A stretch of 64,000 nt of DNA from Silene latifolia (lineage: Eukaryota; Streptophyta; Magnoliopsida; Caryophyllales; Caryophyllaceae), in contig NC_133538.1 of assembly GCF_048544455.1 (NCBI RefSeq), forward strand, positions 4,060,658-4,124,657. Reading direction: 5' to 3'. Of the stretch, positions 24,301 through 34,310 are shown piece after piece. The notes under the pieces are model-generated. The model had not been told where the DNA came from, ran no database searches, and saw only the letters and a program-made list of their open reading frames with translations. Position 1 is the first letter of the stretch. Each line of letters begins with the position of its first letter. A program made the translations under genes and the position numbers.

Positions 24301-25152
24301 TCTCCTACAGGAACTTTGGTAACACCAGCTAAATCAATAAGTGTTAAGTCAAGAACATTCGGGGAAGAAATTTTCAATCGGATTGGCTTATCTGAAACCC
24401 CTTTGTTTCTTCCTGCTTCTCTTTCAGTCTCTACCTGCATTCATGTGACAATGTTGGAAAAATTGTGATATCAAAACGTATCTACAAGTCTTCGACGAAT
24501 GCATTATTCTGGTCACTATGTATCAGTGTATCACGAGTAAATCTCTTGTGAGACCGGGCGTCAGGTAAATTAATTCATTCGTCATTGATGTTCCAATTCA
24601 GAAATTAGGGTTTGAACTTTGAATTGATCAATTCCTCAGTGCCAAAACAGTAAGAAGAAGCGTGATTAATTACTGGTAAATAACAGAAACCTGAATTTCA
24701 CGGCGAATGGCGGAAAAATCATAGCACTTGGTGTTAGGCAAGTGAAGGAACTCCCCCCACTCAATGTGATCATCTTCAGTAGGAGAAGGGGTGCGGTGGT
24801 GAAGTTGGAGGATGAGAGGCCGGCGAGTGCAAATGTCGCAGGCACGAGGAAGGAAGTCGCGGCCAACAAGAGCTTCAAGTACGCTGGACTTGCCGCTGCT
24901 CTGGCTGCCTACCACAGCAACGTGAGGCAACCTGATTTGGGAGAGCTGGTGGGAGCCGAGATACGAAAGGATGTCTTGTAGCTTGTTGATTGTCGGGATC
25001 ACCGATGATCCTATACTTGTCAATGGTAGTCGTGGTTGCGAGGGCGGTGTTGACCAATTTAAGCTGCTGTTGTGGTTATGAGTGCTCGCGGGAGTGGTGT
25101 TGTCCCTCTTTTGCTGTTTTCGTGGTGGCCCTCCCATTATCGCGCCAATCAT

Positions 25153-25432
25153 GGATTACCTCCTTTTTTTTTCTCTCTCTCTTTTCAAGAGGAAGTACGG
25201 AGCAAATCGGTACTCCTTTCGTCCCCGAATAGTTCACACCTCGTTTTTTAGTGTTTTAGTCAATAATTTGTTTCTGTATTTGATATGTTTTACTCTCTAC
25301 TTTTTTTTTTATAATACTGAAAACAATTCCCCTCTCTTTATACATGGGTCTTTTTATACAAAGCACGTGTATACATTTTATTGAGACGGCGATTTGGCCA
25401 GTAACTTTATCTTTGCTTTGTCTATATCTATA
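25153..25432. other. Upstream region of the dynamin-like gene
   Basis: This region would hold the promoter of the minus-strand gene. It is T-rich on the plus strand. I cannot point to a specific TATA or start site with confidence. Confidence 0.4.
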
Positions 25433-25441
25433 TTTGGTAAA

Positions 25442-25630
25442 CACAAAATCTCATTTGTGACGGCACGTATCCGTCACTTTGGAGTGACGGATACCATTTT
25501 CCCTCACAAATGACCCATATAGAGGAGAGAGGGAAGCACATGGGGGTGCCCCCACCTTGTCCCCCCCTATCCGTTTTGTGAGTGGCATCATCCGTCACTT
25601 GCTCCGACCCAACTTCAGCAAGACTAATTG
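25442..25630. mobile_element. Mutator-type MITE (copy 1)
   Basis: The 189-bp element starts CACAAAATCTCATTTGTGACGG and has a 9-bp target duplication TTTGGTAAA (25433-25441 and 25631-25639). Its internal motif CCGTCACTTTGGAGTGACGG forms a hairpin. Copy 2 is at 56674-56870. The 9-bp TSD is typical of Mutator-like elements. Confidence 0.8.
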
Positions 25631-25639
25631 TTTGGTAAA

Positions 25640-26146
25640 ATCACAAAGAATGGATTTATTTCTGACTTACCATATTACTATCATTACTAGTTGGAAAGGA
25701 AAGTCCGTGGTATGGCACCTTATATATAGACTATACATCCAGATGTACAATGTTATTATACATCCAAGGTTATTTTAGTCTTTTTTATTTGCTTTTGTTA
25801 AAACCTACTAAAACAATACTACGTAATGCAATTCAACCCTCTTCTCTCTGCTTCCATATCTTTCTTCCCTCTCCCCATCTTTCTTCATTATGCAGTTAAT
25901 TAATCATCTTTTCCCATTAAATTAATCTATCAACTATTATTTCTCTTCTTCTTCAATCATAATCAATAAATATTTAATCAATTTTTACCAATAGTGGAGG
26001 AAGTTTTGAAAGCAGATGAAACACCATATGTATCATCATCATCAATGGAACATGAACATCATAGGAGCATGAAATTTCAATGGAAATTGAAACATTTAAC
26101 TCATAATCAATGGCTTTGGAAAAACAATTAGAAATTACATCTTCTT
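25640..26146. other. No gene seen
   Basis: AT-rich intergenic sequence with CT-rich patches at 25840-25960. Confidence 0.5.
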
Positions 26147-26412
26147 GTATTCTTGAAAGTTTAAACTCGTATTCTTTTCATATTAGCTCGTATTTTGAAA
26201 GTACATTACAATTAAGTTTAGCTCGTATTCTTTTCATAATAGCTCGTATTCTTTTCATAGTAGCTCGAATTTTTGAAAGTACATTACACTTAAGTTTAAG
26301 CTCATATTCTTTTCATAAAAACTCGTATTTTTTTCATAATAGCTCGTATTTTCGAAAATACATTACAATTAAGTTTAAACTCGTATTCTTTTCATAATAG
26401 CTCGTATTCTTC
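26147..26412. repeat. Minisatellite of AGCTCGTATTCTTTTCAT units
   Basis: Repeated units of about 21 bp, AGCTCGTATTCTTTTCAT plus AAT, alternate with a longer unit containing GAAAGTACATTACA and TTAAGTTTA. A 95-residue open frame here is repetitive and not taken as a gene. Confidence 0.8.
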
Positions 26413-26952
26413 ATGTGAATTTAATTTACGAGTTCATAGACATTAAAACTGAAAAATCGGAATTGGTTGGACTTAAACGAGTATGGAAGTCTTCCACATT
26501 AGAGAACAATGGAGTTTTGTCGTTTAAGAGAGGTTTAGAGGGATTTTTTGCAATAATCATTTGGTTACACTGAGATTTGGAGAGGGAGAGTGTTTTGTTT
26601 AACAAATATTAGATTGAGCTTCATTTAAATATACTATAAATGGGCCAGTTGTATAAAGTTAATATATAACTGGTTGTAAGATCTTATTTGTGCACCTTAT
26701 AATTTAATCTGTGACAACATACGATATTACTTTATGGAATCGCTGAGTTACTAAGTTAGTGTAAAACTAGAAAAAAAATATTAAATTTATCTTTTTAGTT
26801 AAGTTACTTTGCACTTTTGCAAGTACAAAATGCTACTTCTCAAACACTTACAGCAAAAAAAGTTAGTTGAAATATTGGTCAAAATAAACTATATGATCAA
26901 ATAAGTCCTGAAGTACGTTGTCATAATACATGTTCCTTCTACCTATGGGAAA
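26413..26952. other. No gene seen
   Basis: AT-rich intergenic sequence up to the target site of element B. Confidence 0.5.
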
Positions 26953-26957
26953 AAAAC

Positions 26958-28229
26958 TGTAATACCCGCCCTTTTAGGGACCCTTTGACCATCATTGACT
27001 GTCCTTGGGAGTGGGAGTAATCTTAGGAAAGTATGCCAAAACCATCTTGGGGTGCGTGTTAAGAGTGGTACTCGATAGAGTAGAGGCTACTCGATCGAGT
27101 AACTAGGATACTCGATCGAGTAGGGGGCTACTCGATCGAGTGGGTTGGGTACTCGATCGAGTGCCGGGTTTTCAGCGAGGGTTTTATATCGCGTTTTGTT
27201 AAATCCGCAAATCACTTCCGCCACCTTCCTCCTATCCTTCAGTCGCCTCTTTCCCTTCCCTTCACCTCAAAACCTCCATGGAAACCTTTGTGAAGATTCT
27301 TGTGCCTTAGGAGAGCGTCTCTTGAGTCGGGTAGCGGTCTTTTCTGAGTTTCTCCCTAATAGGTATGTCATAGTCATCATCCGTGCCTTTGTCTCTATAG
27401 TTAGGGTTTGCTTGTTAGTAATAGATGTTTGTATGGTGGTTATAGGCTTTGCTTGGTCGCTGGATATGTTATCTGTCGGCGTGGATTGGTTGCGGTTGCT
27501 TAAAGGTAGGTTCGCCTACTCAGTTTCTGTAGATGGTCTAGTGTGTCGGATATTGTGGCTGTGTTGTGTTTGGTTGTTTGCTATAATTATTGTATTATGA
27601 TGGTTGTGATCGTTGTTGACGGTTCTCGAGATGCGTTCTCGGCTGAGTGGGGTCACTTGCGGGAGTGGCTTCACGCCCTAGTTTCGCCCTTCGTGGAACC
27701 CGCCACGGAAGGGGATGTGCACATTAATGGACAGGGTTATCGCTCGATTTGATGAGCGGGGATTTGGTGGGTACGGCTGCGGTCCCCCACTGGCGGTGGC
27801 TCGGTCCAGGGGACGATCGATGTGAAATGGTTGGATTATGATGGTTGCGTTTGGGACTGTTAGTAGTGCTGTATTGATAATTGTAATTGTCGTTGTCTTG
27901 TCTTATCTCAGTACTGACCTTGTGTGGTTGTTTGTTTGTTATGTGTCTGCCGTGATCCCTTATGGTGAGCAGTCGGTCTTAGCAGGTGTTGATGTGGTTG
28001 ATAGGCGAGGTCCTAGGGCGGGATGAGTCTTCACGAGATATGATGGTCATAGCGAGTAGTCTTTGAGTTGTACCTTTGTATTGTATTTTGGTTTGAATCA
28101 CTTGTAATATAACTTAATAGTTCTTTTATTGACGTTTGATAATTACTTTCCTCGGGCAACCGAGATGGTAACGCCCTTATATGCTAAGGAAGGCCTAGTT
28201 GAGGCTCCTCTGGATATGGGGGTGTTACA
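26958..28229 (+). repeat. 5' LTR of element B
   Basis: It starts TGTAATACCC and ends GTGTTACA. It holds the palindrome array (27070-27162), then TTTTATATCGCG at about 27182 as a TATA candidate, then a CT-rich leader. A small divergent block near 27790-27830 differs from the 3' LTR. Confidence 0.9.
27070..27162. promoter_or_regulatory. Phased ACTCGATCGAGT array (5' LTR B)
   Basis: Five copies start at 27070 (one mismatch), 27089, 27110, 27130 and 27151, with steps of 19, 21, 20 and 21 bp. The four perfect copies all have AT at the centre. The array ends 22 bp before the TATA-like TATAT. Confidence 0.8.
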
Positions 28230-28232
28230 AAG

Positions 28233-28244
28233 TGGTATCAGAGC
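28233..28244 (+). promoter_or_regulatory. Primer binding site of element B
   Basis: TGGTATCAGAGC, complementary to initiator methionine tRNA, lies three bases after the LTR end, as in element A. Confidence 0.92.
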
Positions 28245-29347
28245 GACGATTTTGGAACCTGTAACAAATGAACATAATGAACGTAGGGAGTCTAATAAAA
28301 TGAACCTGGTGTATGTGTAATGGGAGTCCCGGCTGATGCTAGATTTTGGGTGAGTAGGCGCCCTCATTTCAAAATCTTGGCCCCATGACACTTAAGCCAG
28401 TCACATGGGATGGGAATGTGGAGTCCGTGTGTCTATGTGTGCTATGTATGTTAATTGTGCCGGAGCTACCTCCGGTTAAGTCTTTGTTAGAATTAATAGG
28501 GGTGTGTTAGTGATATATCAGGCCGTGTATGGTAATTGTTGATGAGATTATTGAGTTCTTTGAATGATTAGTGAGCTTATATGATAGCTATGAAGTATGT
28601 GACGAAATTATATGTCATGGAGATGCGTGAAAGTGTGAAATCGAATGAGTAATATGAATAAGTGAGCACTAGGTGTTTGCCATAAAATTAATGATGACGG
28701 AAGTTGTACGTGAGATTATAGATCCTACCGCGATGACTATAATGATAATTATAGTATAGATGAGTAATAATCCGAATCACGGTATGTGGTAATATGTATA
28801 TGCTTTGCTATTTAGTTGAAATTTTTCCGCTGCGTAATGTGTGATTCGTACTAAAATAAATTGCTTATGATAGAATGTGAAATATGGTAGATTAATTTGT
28901 TTTGAAAAGTATGCGTTTATGTAATACGTGAAAGAAAGAACTAATGTTAATCATCCGCTTCAACTTGAATTAAGCATGAGTTTAGTAGTAACATGTAAAA
29001 CAAGTTTAAGTGTAATAAAATGACACGACTAGGTTTATAAATAACTCGGTGACAGGTAGACCGAGTTGGGTAATTTGTATAACGTAACGCGATATGTCTC
29101 TTAATTGTTGAAGGGTTGTATTTTGCGCGACAATGGTTATAAAACGTGATTGAATGTGATAATTAGTGTCGAATCCCGAACTTAGTTTGGAATCGACACG
29201 CGGCGTTGTTTTGCAGGTATCTTCGAGTTACTTAGTGTTCGGACCGAGTACTTAACTCTACTTGACCGAGTGCGAGTGCTTACTAGACACCTCACTCGAT
29301 CTAGTTAGGAAGCTATAACGTCGGAATGTGGGAAAATTCTTACAGAT
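28245..29347. other. Leader of element B, no gene seen
   Basis: The first 180 bases resemble the leader of element A (AATGAAC, AGGGAGTCTAA, TAAAATGAACC, CAGTCACATGG in order). No gag-like coding was found. Confidence 0.6.
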
Positions 29348-29419
29348 ACTCGACGATTTAGCTCCTACTCGATCGAGTAGGGTGGTACTCGATCGAGTAC
29401 CCCAGGCACTCGATCGAGT
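29348..29419. promoter_or_regulatory. Internal phased ACTCGATCGAGT array of element B
   Basis: Three perfect copies (29367, 29387, 29408) follow a half copy at 29348, with steps of 19, 20 and 21 bp. Downstream come GGGTTTTCTTAAAACCCC, a CT-rich stretch and AAGGTATGC, a layout like that after the LTR array. Confidence 0.75.
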
Positions 29420-30137
29420 AGGTTACTGTACAGCAAATCCTACGGGTTTTCTTAAAACCCCTAATATTTCTATTTCTTCTTCTTATTCCTCTATATTTCG
29501 ACACACCTACACCTAAATCACTCTCAATTCCTTATTTCCTCTCAAATCCTCTCTTTCTCTTGGGTTAGTAGTGATTCTTGGGGTTGATTTCTTAGTTTAA
29601 TTTCGTTTCTCTACTTTGTCCATCAATCAAGGTATGCTATTCTTCTTAATGTACATGGTTTATTGCTTTGAATGTGCTAGGAAAGTAAAACAATCTGAAC
29701 TTTTCGATTATTATGACCAATTTGGTGCTTTTAATTGTTGAAACATGATTCACATGCCTTCTTTCCATGTTTGTTGGTGGTTAATTGCTGTAAATTAGAT
29801 TAGAAATTGCAAAATTGAACCCGAAATTTCTAGGGTTTCCAAAATTGAAATCGATTTTTGGTTGTTTTACAATGGTTAGATGGTAGAATTGAGCCTTAAG
29901 TATGGTTTACATCATGTTGGAGGATAGATTTTGGTGATTTTACCTTAGAAAGTTGCCTTAAAACTCCGTCTTAAAAGTGCCTCAAATGGAAATTCGTGAT
30001 TTATAGTTGGAAAATTGATGTTGTGAATGACATTATAAGTATAAGTTAAACTTCAAATAGTAATAGAAACGATGCTTAATGAAAATATGCCAAAATTGTC
30101 TCAGCTGTAAAGACCGTCTGAAAATTTTAGTTGAGTT

Positions 30138-33100
30138 TGTAGATACCCGTATCCGTCGATATTGGAATTTATAGAGAACCCGACAAACACCCGATGATGA
30201 TAGGACACATGTATTTATTTAGTTGTCATTGTCATTATTTGGGTTCGTTTTACGATGTAGAATGAGCGTTGTCGACGGAGTATTTTAATTTAAATGATAT
30301 TTAAATTAAAGTTTTTTAAGTGAATTCATTTTATTGCTTTATTTTGAATTTATTTTCTCAAGTTTATTTTATTGAAAATAAAATAAATATTTGATTTGAA
30401 AAATCATTTTATGAGTATATTTGATTTGAAAAGTCATTTATTTTAATGTGTTAATCGATTTGAAAAATCGATTTAAAAATCGAAAAAACTTGTTTTAAAC
30501 ACGTGTTTTGGAGCTCGATTATAGCTCGGTTTTTGAGCCCGTTTTCTTTACGAGTAGGCACGAATCTCGAGTACACTAACCAACCTAGACCTCTACCCAT
30601 CCAACCCCAGTTCGAACCCCTTAACCACGGCCCAAATCCCACTCCAAAACAGGCCCCAAACAACACGACACAAACAACCCCCTGTTTTCGTTCAGCTCAA
30701 ATCCCGAGCCCAAAACCCGCTCCAAACACCACCAAAACCCGTGCCCATTAACCCTAACCCATACCCTAATATCCTACCCATATTACCTTACCTTAACCAC
30801 CAAGAAAATCCCCCAAACGAACCCTAGAAAACCGCCCAAAAGCTGCTGGACAGCAGCTATGCTCAGCCGAGCCCGTCTGCCTCTCCTCTCTTTTACCCTA
30901 CTTTAACTCCTTATAAATACCCACCCTTCACCATACATTCATTCCTATAAGTTCTCCCCACATCCTACCATCACTCACAAGCTTTAAACCTCAGAAACAA
31001 ACCCTAATTGCCTCTCAAAAACCCTCCACAAAACCGACATACAAACTGAAACTGTTTGTGTGTCCTCCTCGAAAAACAATTCGTTCCTCCCTCAAACCTC
31101 CATCAAAACTCGATTTTCTTATTCCTAATTAACCAAATAACATCCATATACACATTAGACAAAGATTTACGAGCCAAATTGCCCTTGAGAGTACACGAAA
31201 TCCCTCGAAAAACAGAGTGTTATACACTCTGTTTTTCGCGATTTGTTCTGTCATGTCGATTCTGTTTGCGCTCGTTTTTTCGTGCCCAATAACTCAAAAC
31301 GAGCGGGGGTTGCTTTAAGATCTCTGTTCTACTCTCTTTCTAGTTTTCAAAACATCTTTTAAATCGAATTTTCATCGTGAAACGAGGGAGAAATCATTGT
31401 TTGAAAGTTGCTGTCCAGATTTGCCAAAAACGCGTGTTTGCTTTGTTTCTTCGTCGACGACGGTCTCTCGAGATAAAATCTACCATCGATTACGACCCAA
31501 GACGGTGTCAACGATACATGTAGGTTGAGGGTGCATCAAATCCTCCTCTTTCTCCTTTTTTTATTTCGTTTTTATGTTTGTTCTTTTATAGTTTGTTTTT
31601 GTTTGTTTATCGCTTTTATTTATCGTTTAAATTAACTATGAAACTAGTTTAGTCCGAGTATGAGTTAAAGTACCACCATGAACACCCGCGTTGACTTGAG
31701 ATGGGAAAAGAAACCGCTACATCAGTCGGTCGTACACCCCGTCTCATTTACATATCCTCGTGTTCAAGGTAGGGCATAAATAAAACAAATTTCTAACTTC
31801 CGTTCCTCGCTTTTGACCCTTTGTTGTCTCGGCCAATTCGACCCACCTTAGGACCCGTTGCATGTTAGTATGACCTCTGATTGTTAACATATGACTTATT
31901 TAGATGACATTAGATCAATTTAATAACCTAATTAGACACTTTAGGGTACATCGACATAGCTTTAAAAATCAACTAACAATTCTCAGAACTTAATGAACGC
32001 ATCTCTCTCTTTCACCTAATTTCTCGCTAGTATAAGAGTGCGTGATTAGCACCTTCTTATTAACACTCGATGAGTTAAATTAATTAGCGAACTTGACCTA
32101 ATTTGACCCCTTTTGAGCCGTGTAGAATACACAATTGCAAGACCTCTTTTCAATCGATCAACGTCGTTTCTAACTTGTTTTCTAATTCGTTCCTAACCCG
32201 TTTCGCAATCATCGATCTAACCTAATGAATCTAACCTAAGAATTAGGGTATGCTAGATCGTGTGGGCCGTGTTTGGCCGTGTCCTTGTAGTCCCTTTTCT
32301 CGTTTTTTTCTCATCTTTATCTCGTTATTTCGTATCTTGTAATTACTTTGTTTATCAAGTCGTGTTTGTTAGTTTGGTTGTAATTTTCAAGTTAGTTTTC
32401 TTTTATCGAGTCAAAACCTCTTTCAAAAAACCTTAGTCTTGTTTGGTTAGATGGTTGTGCCCCAATGCTTGTAAGAGCGTAGTAAATCGCATGTTGTTTA
32501 AAGCAACATGGCCCGATTTATGCTAATGCATGCTTTGGTGTGCGGCCCTATGTCTAATTCGATGAGATTGAGCGAAAGCACACGTTACGAGGAGTGACCC
32601 AAGGCCGTGAGTCATGTAAGCCGTGGGCCACCCCTCTTGTGCACGCTTTTCTAGGCCGATTGGCCGTGTGTGTTGTCGGGTATAGTGTTGTATGTAGCAA
32701 TTGTATTTAGATCGAGTTGTATCTTTAATTTATTGTTGTGTCGGCATGAAATGCTTGGTTTGTAATAGGTAGATCCCAACGGCTCCCCCATTCCTCCTTA
32801 AGCCTTGTTTGCTTTGTTTTGTATGTTGTTAGATCAATCAACCCACATGCTAAATTACAACTTTGACAAAGTTAGTTTAGTTGCATCTAAAACGACATAG
32901 AAATTGTTGTCACATGTTAGGGTTTAAAACGATGTTTGCATATCATATATCGTAGTAGCTATGACCTTGTTTGAAATCCATACTTGACTTAGTAGAGGCC
33001 GTTATTGACGGGCGGGGTTAGGTGTCCTTATGTGCTTCCTAACACGTACCCTCACCCCTTACTCAAGATCTATGGTTTGTGGATCCGTCTAAATACCATT

Positions 33101-33338
33101 GGATTACGAGAGTCATTCAAATCAAGTGATATAGGGTACAAGTCTTTATCTTTAATCACTCGTAGTCGATTGGCTTTATGATTTTCGATGAAAGGTGTAA
33201 AGTTGACTTGAACGGTTCCAAGTTCCCCAAAAAACTTGGTGGTGACTCTAATATGTCTTAATTCGATTCGAAAGAACCTCGAGTCGATTATGCCTGGTGT
33301 GGATCCCGCGGACGCAGCCCCCGAGGGCCTTGTCCACG
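30138..33338 (+). repeat. 5' LTR of element C
   Basis: This 3201-bp repeat begins TGTAGATACCC and ends CTTGTCCACG, where the partner ends CACA. It matches 38949-42148 with scattered point differences. Short open frames inside occur in both LTRs and are not genes. Confidence 0.92.
30912..30919 (+). promoter_or_regulatory. TATA box candidate in LTR C
   Basis: TATAAATA lies in a CT-rich context (CCTTATAAATACCC) 775 bp into the LTR and is kept in the 3' LTR at 39723-39730. The predicted transcript would start a little downstream. Confidence 0.6.
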
Positions 33339-33341
33339 ATT

Positions 33342-33359
33342 TGGCGACTCTCTTTGGGG
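33342..33359 (+). promoter_or_regulatory. Primer binding site of element C
   Basis: TGGCGACTCTCTTTGGGG lies three bases after the LTR. It resembles the arginine-tRNA type site described for Ogre elements; the exact tRNA is an inference. Confidence 0.65.
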
Positions 33360-34310
33360 AAAAGAGGACTAGTTACACTTTGTTTCTAGGGTCTTTTCCT
33401 CCGAGGTGAAACTTGAAAAGAAAGTGTTGGAAAGTAAAACATTACTCATAGTGCTACGATTCATGCATAAACCCTTAAGGACTTCCCGGGCCGTCCCAGC
33501 GTTTCTTCGTGATGCGTGGGGGCGACGTCCCACTATGCTAGGAAGCTGCACATTGCTCGCTTCCACTTCACCTCGCGTGGTTCTTGATGGTGGGGACGAT
33601 CTTCTAGGTACTCTACCTTAAGACACCTTGCTCTATAAGACCGCAAAAGGATGGAGGGCATAGACCTTCTTGTAGAAGACTTGCCGAGACTTAGAGATGT
33701 CTAGGAGCATACATCCTTATAACTTGAGAATGACAATGTGCAAATTGTTTTCCCGAGTCTTTTCGAAATTTTCCATGTCCTTTTCGAAACCGAACTTTTG
33801 AACAACTTACTTTCAAAATAGCGTGGTTTTAAAAACGCGGAATGCTGCCCAAATAGGACTAGAATTTTCGGCCCAAAATGAGCTTTTATAGCCGGCATGC
33901 TGCCCATTTCAAATCTCATTTTCGAATCAATCTTTCGTTTTTCAAAATCAATCCAAAATGCCTCTCGAACCTCAACCAAGCATGAAATGCGTCAAGTCGT
34001 GTCCAGGTCATGGCCGTGTTAGGCCGGGTGTGTTTCGTTCTAAGAGTCTAGAACACGACCTTGTTGGGTCACCCAAGCTCACCTCGTGGGATTCGAATCA
34101 TGTCGGTCCACCGTTTGTCTAGGATAGTCCACAGAAACATCCAAGCTAGGCCATTATGGACGTTTCATATGAACCCATGGGCTATGTTAGCCCAATCACG
34201 AGTTTAGTCACACCAAGTCCAGTTTAGAATCGAGTTATGACAGTTTGAGTCATATCGTTTTGTCGAGTCTAAAATGAACCAAGGTCTAAATCAAACCGTG
34301 AGTCGAACCC

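Larger units (their letters stand above)
18825..25152 (-). pseudogene. Dynamin-related protein 3-like gene, broken
   Basis: DRP3 proteins are large GTPases that constrict mitochondria and peroxisomes for fission. Exons on the minus strand (plus coordinates): 24691-25152, 24152-24434, 23920-23949, 23715-23816, 23428-23496, 23265-23324, 22998-23111, 22805-22850, 22536-22645, 22330-22422, 22150-22242, 21913-22050, 21686-21772, 21491-21553, about 20957-21100, the GED exon 20781-20848 continuing at 18999-19068, and 18825-18905. The P-loop GSQSSGKSS is in exon 1, and VITK/LD (G4) spans exons 3-4. The middle domain follows (GGARIHYIF, DINTSHPSFVGG), then GED (DIVRNKIEDDVPKAIMHF). Lesions: a LINE sits inside the GED exon, exon 3 is one base too long for the frame, bases are missing after the LINE site, and the sequence after LHN is unrelated, so the C-terminus is lost. 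The G3 motif reads DLAG instead of DLPG. Family assignment is firm; the DRP3 subgroup is likely. Confidence 0.85.

Noticed and set aside
24742..25384. Plus-strand frames over exon 1 of the dynamin-like gene
   Set aside because: Antisense of a clear GTPase exon; products have no family.
27145..28026. Open frames of 62-151 codons in LTR B (repeated at 45700-46564)
   Set aside because: They lie inside both LTRs, begin in the palindrome array and encode low-complexity valine/leucine-rich products with no family.
30451..31292. Open frames in LTR C, both strands
   Set aside because: Duplicated exactly in the other LTR (39262-40099). Products are proline-rich or random, and they overlap promoter and leader sequence.
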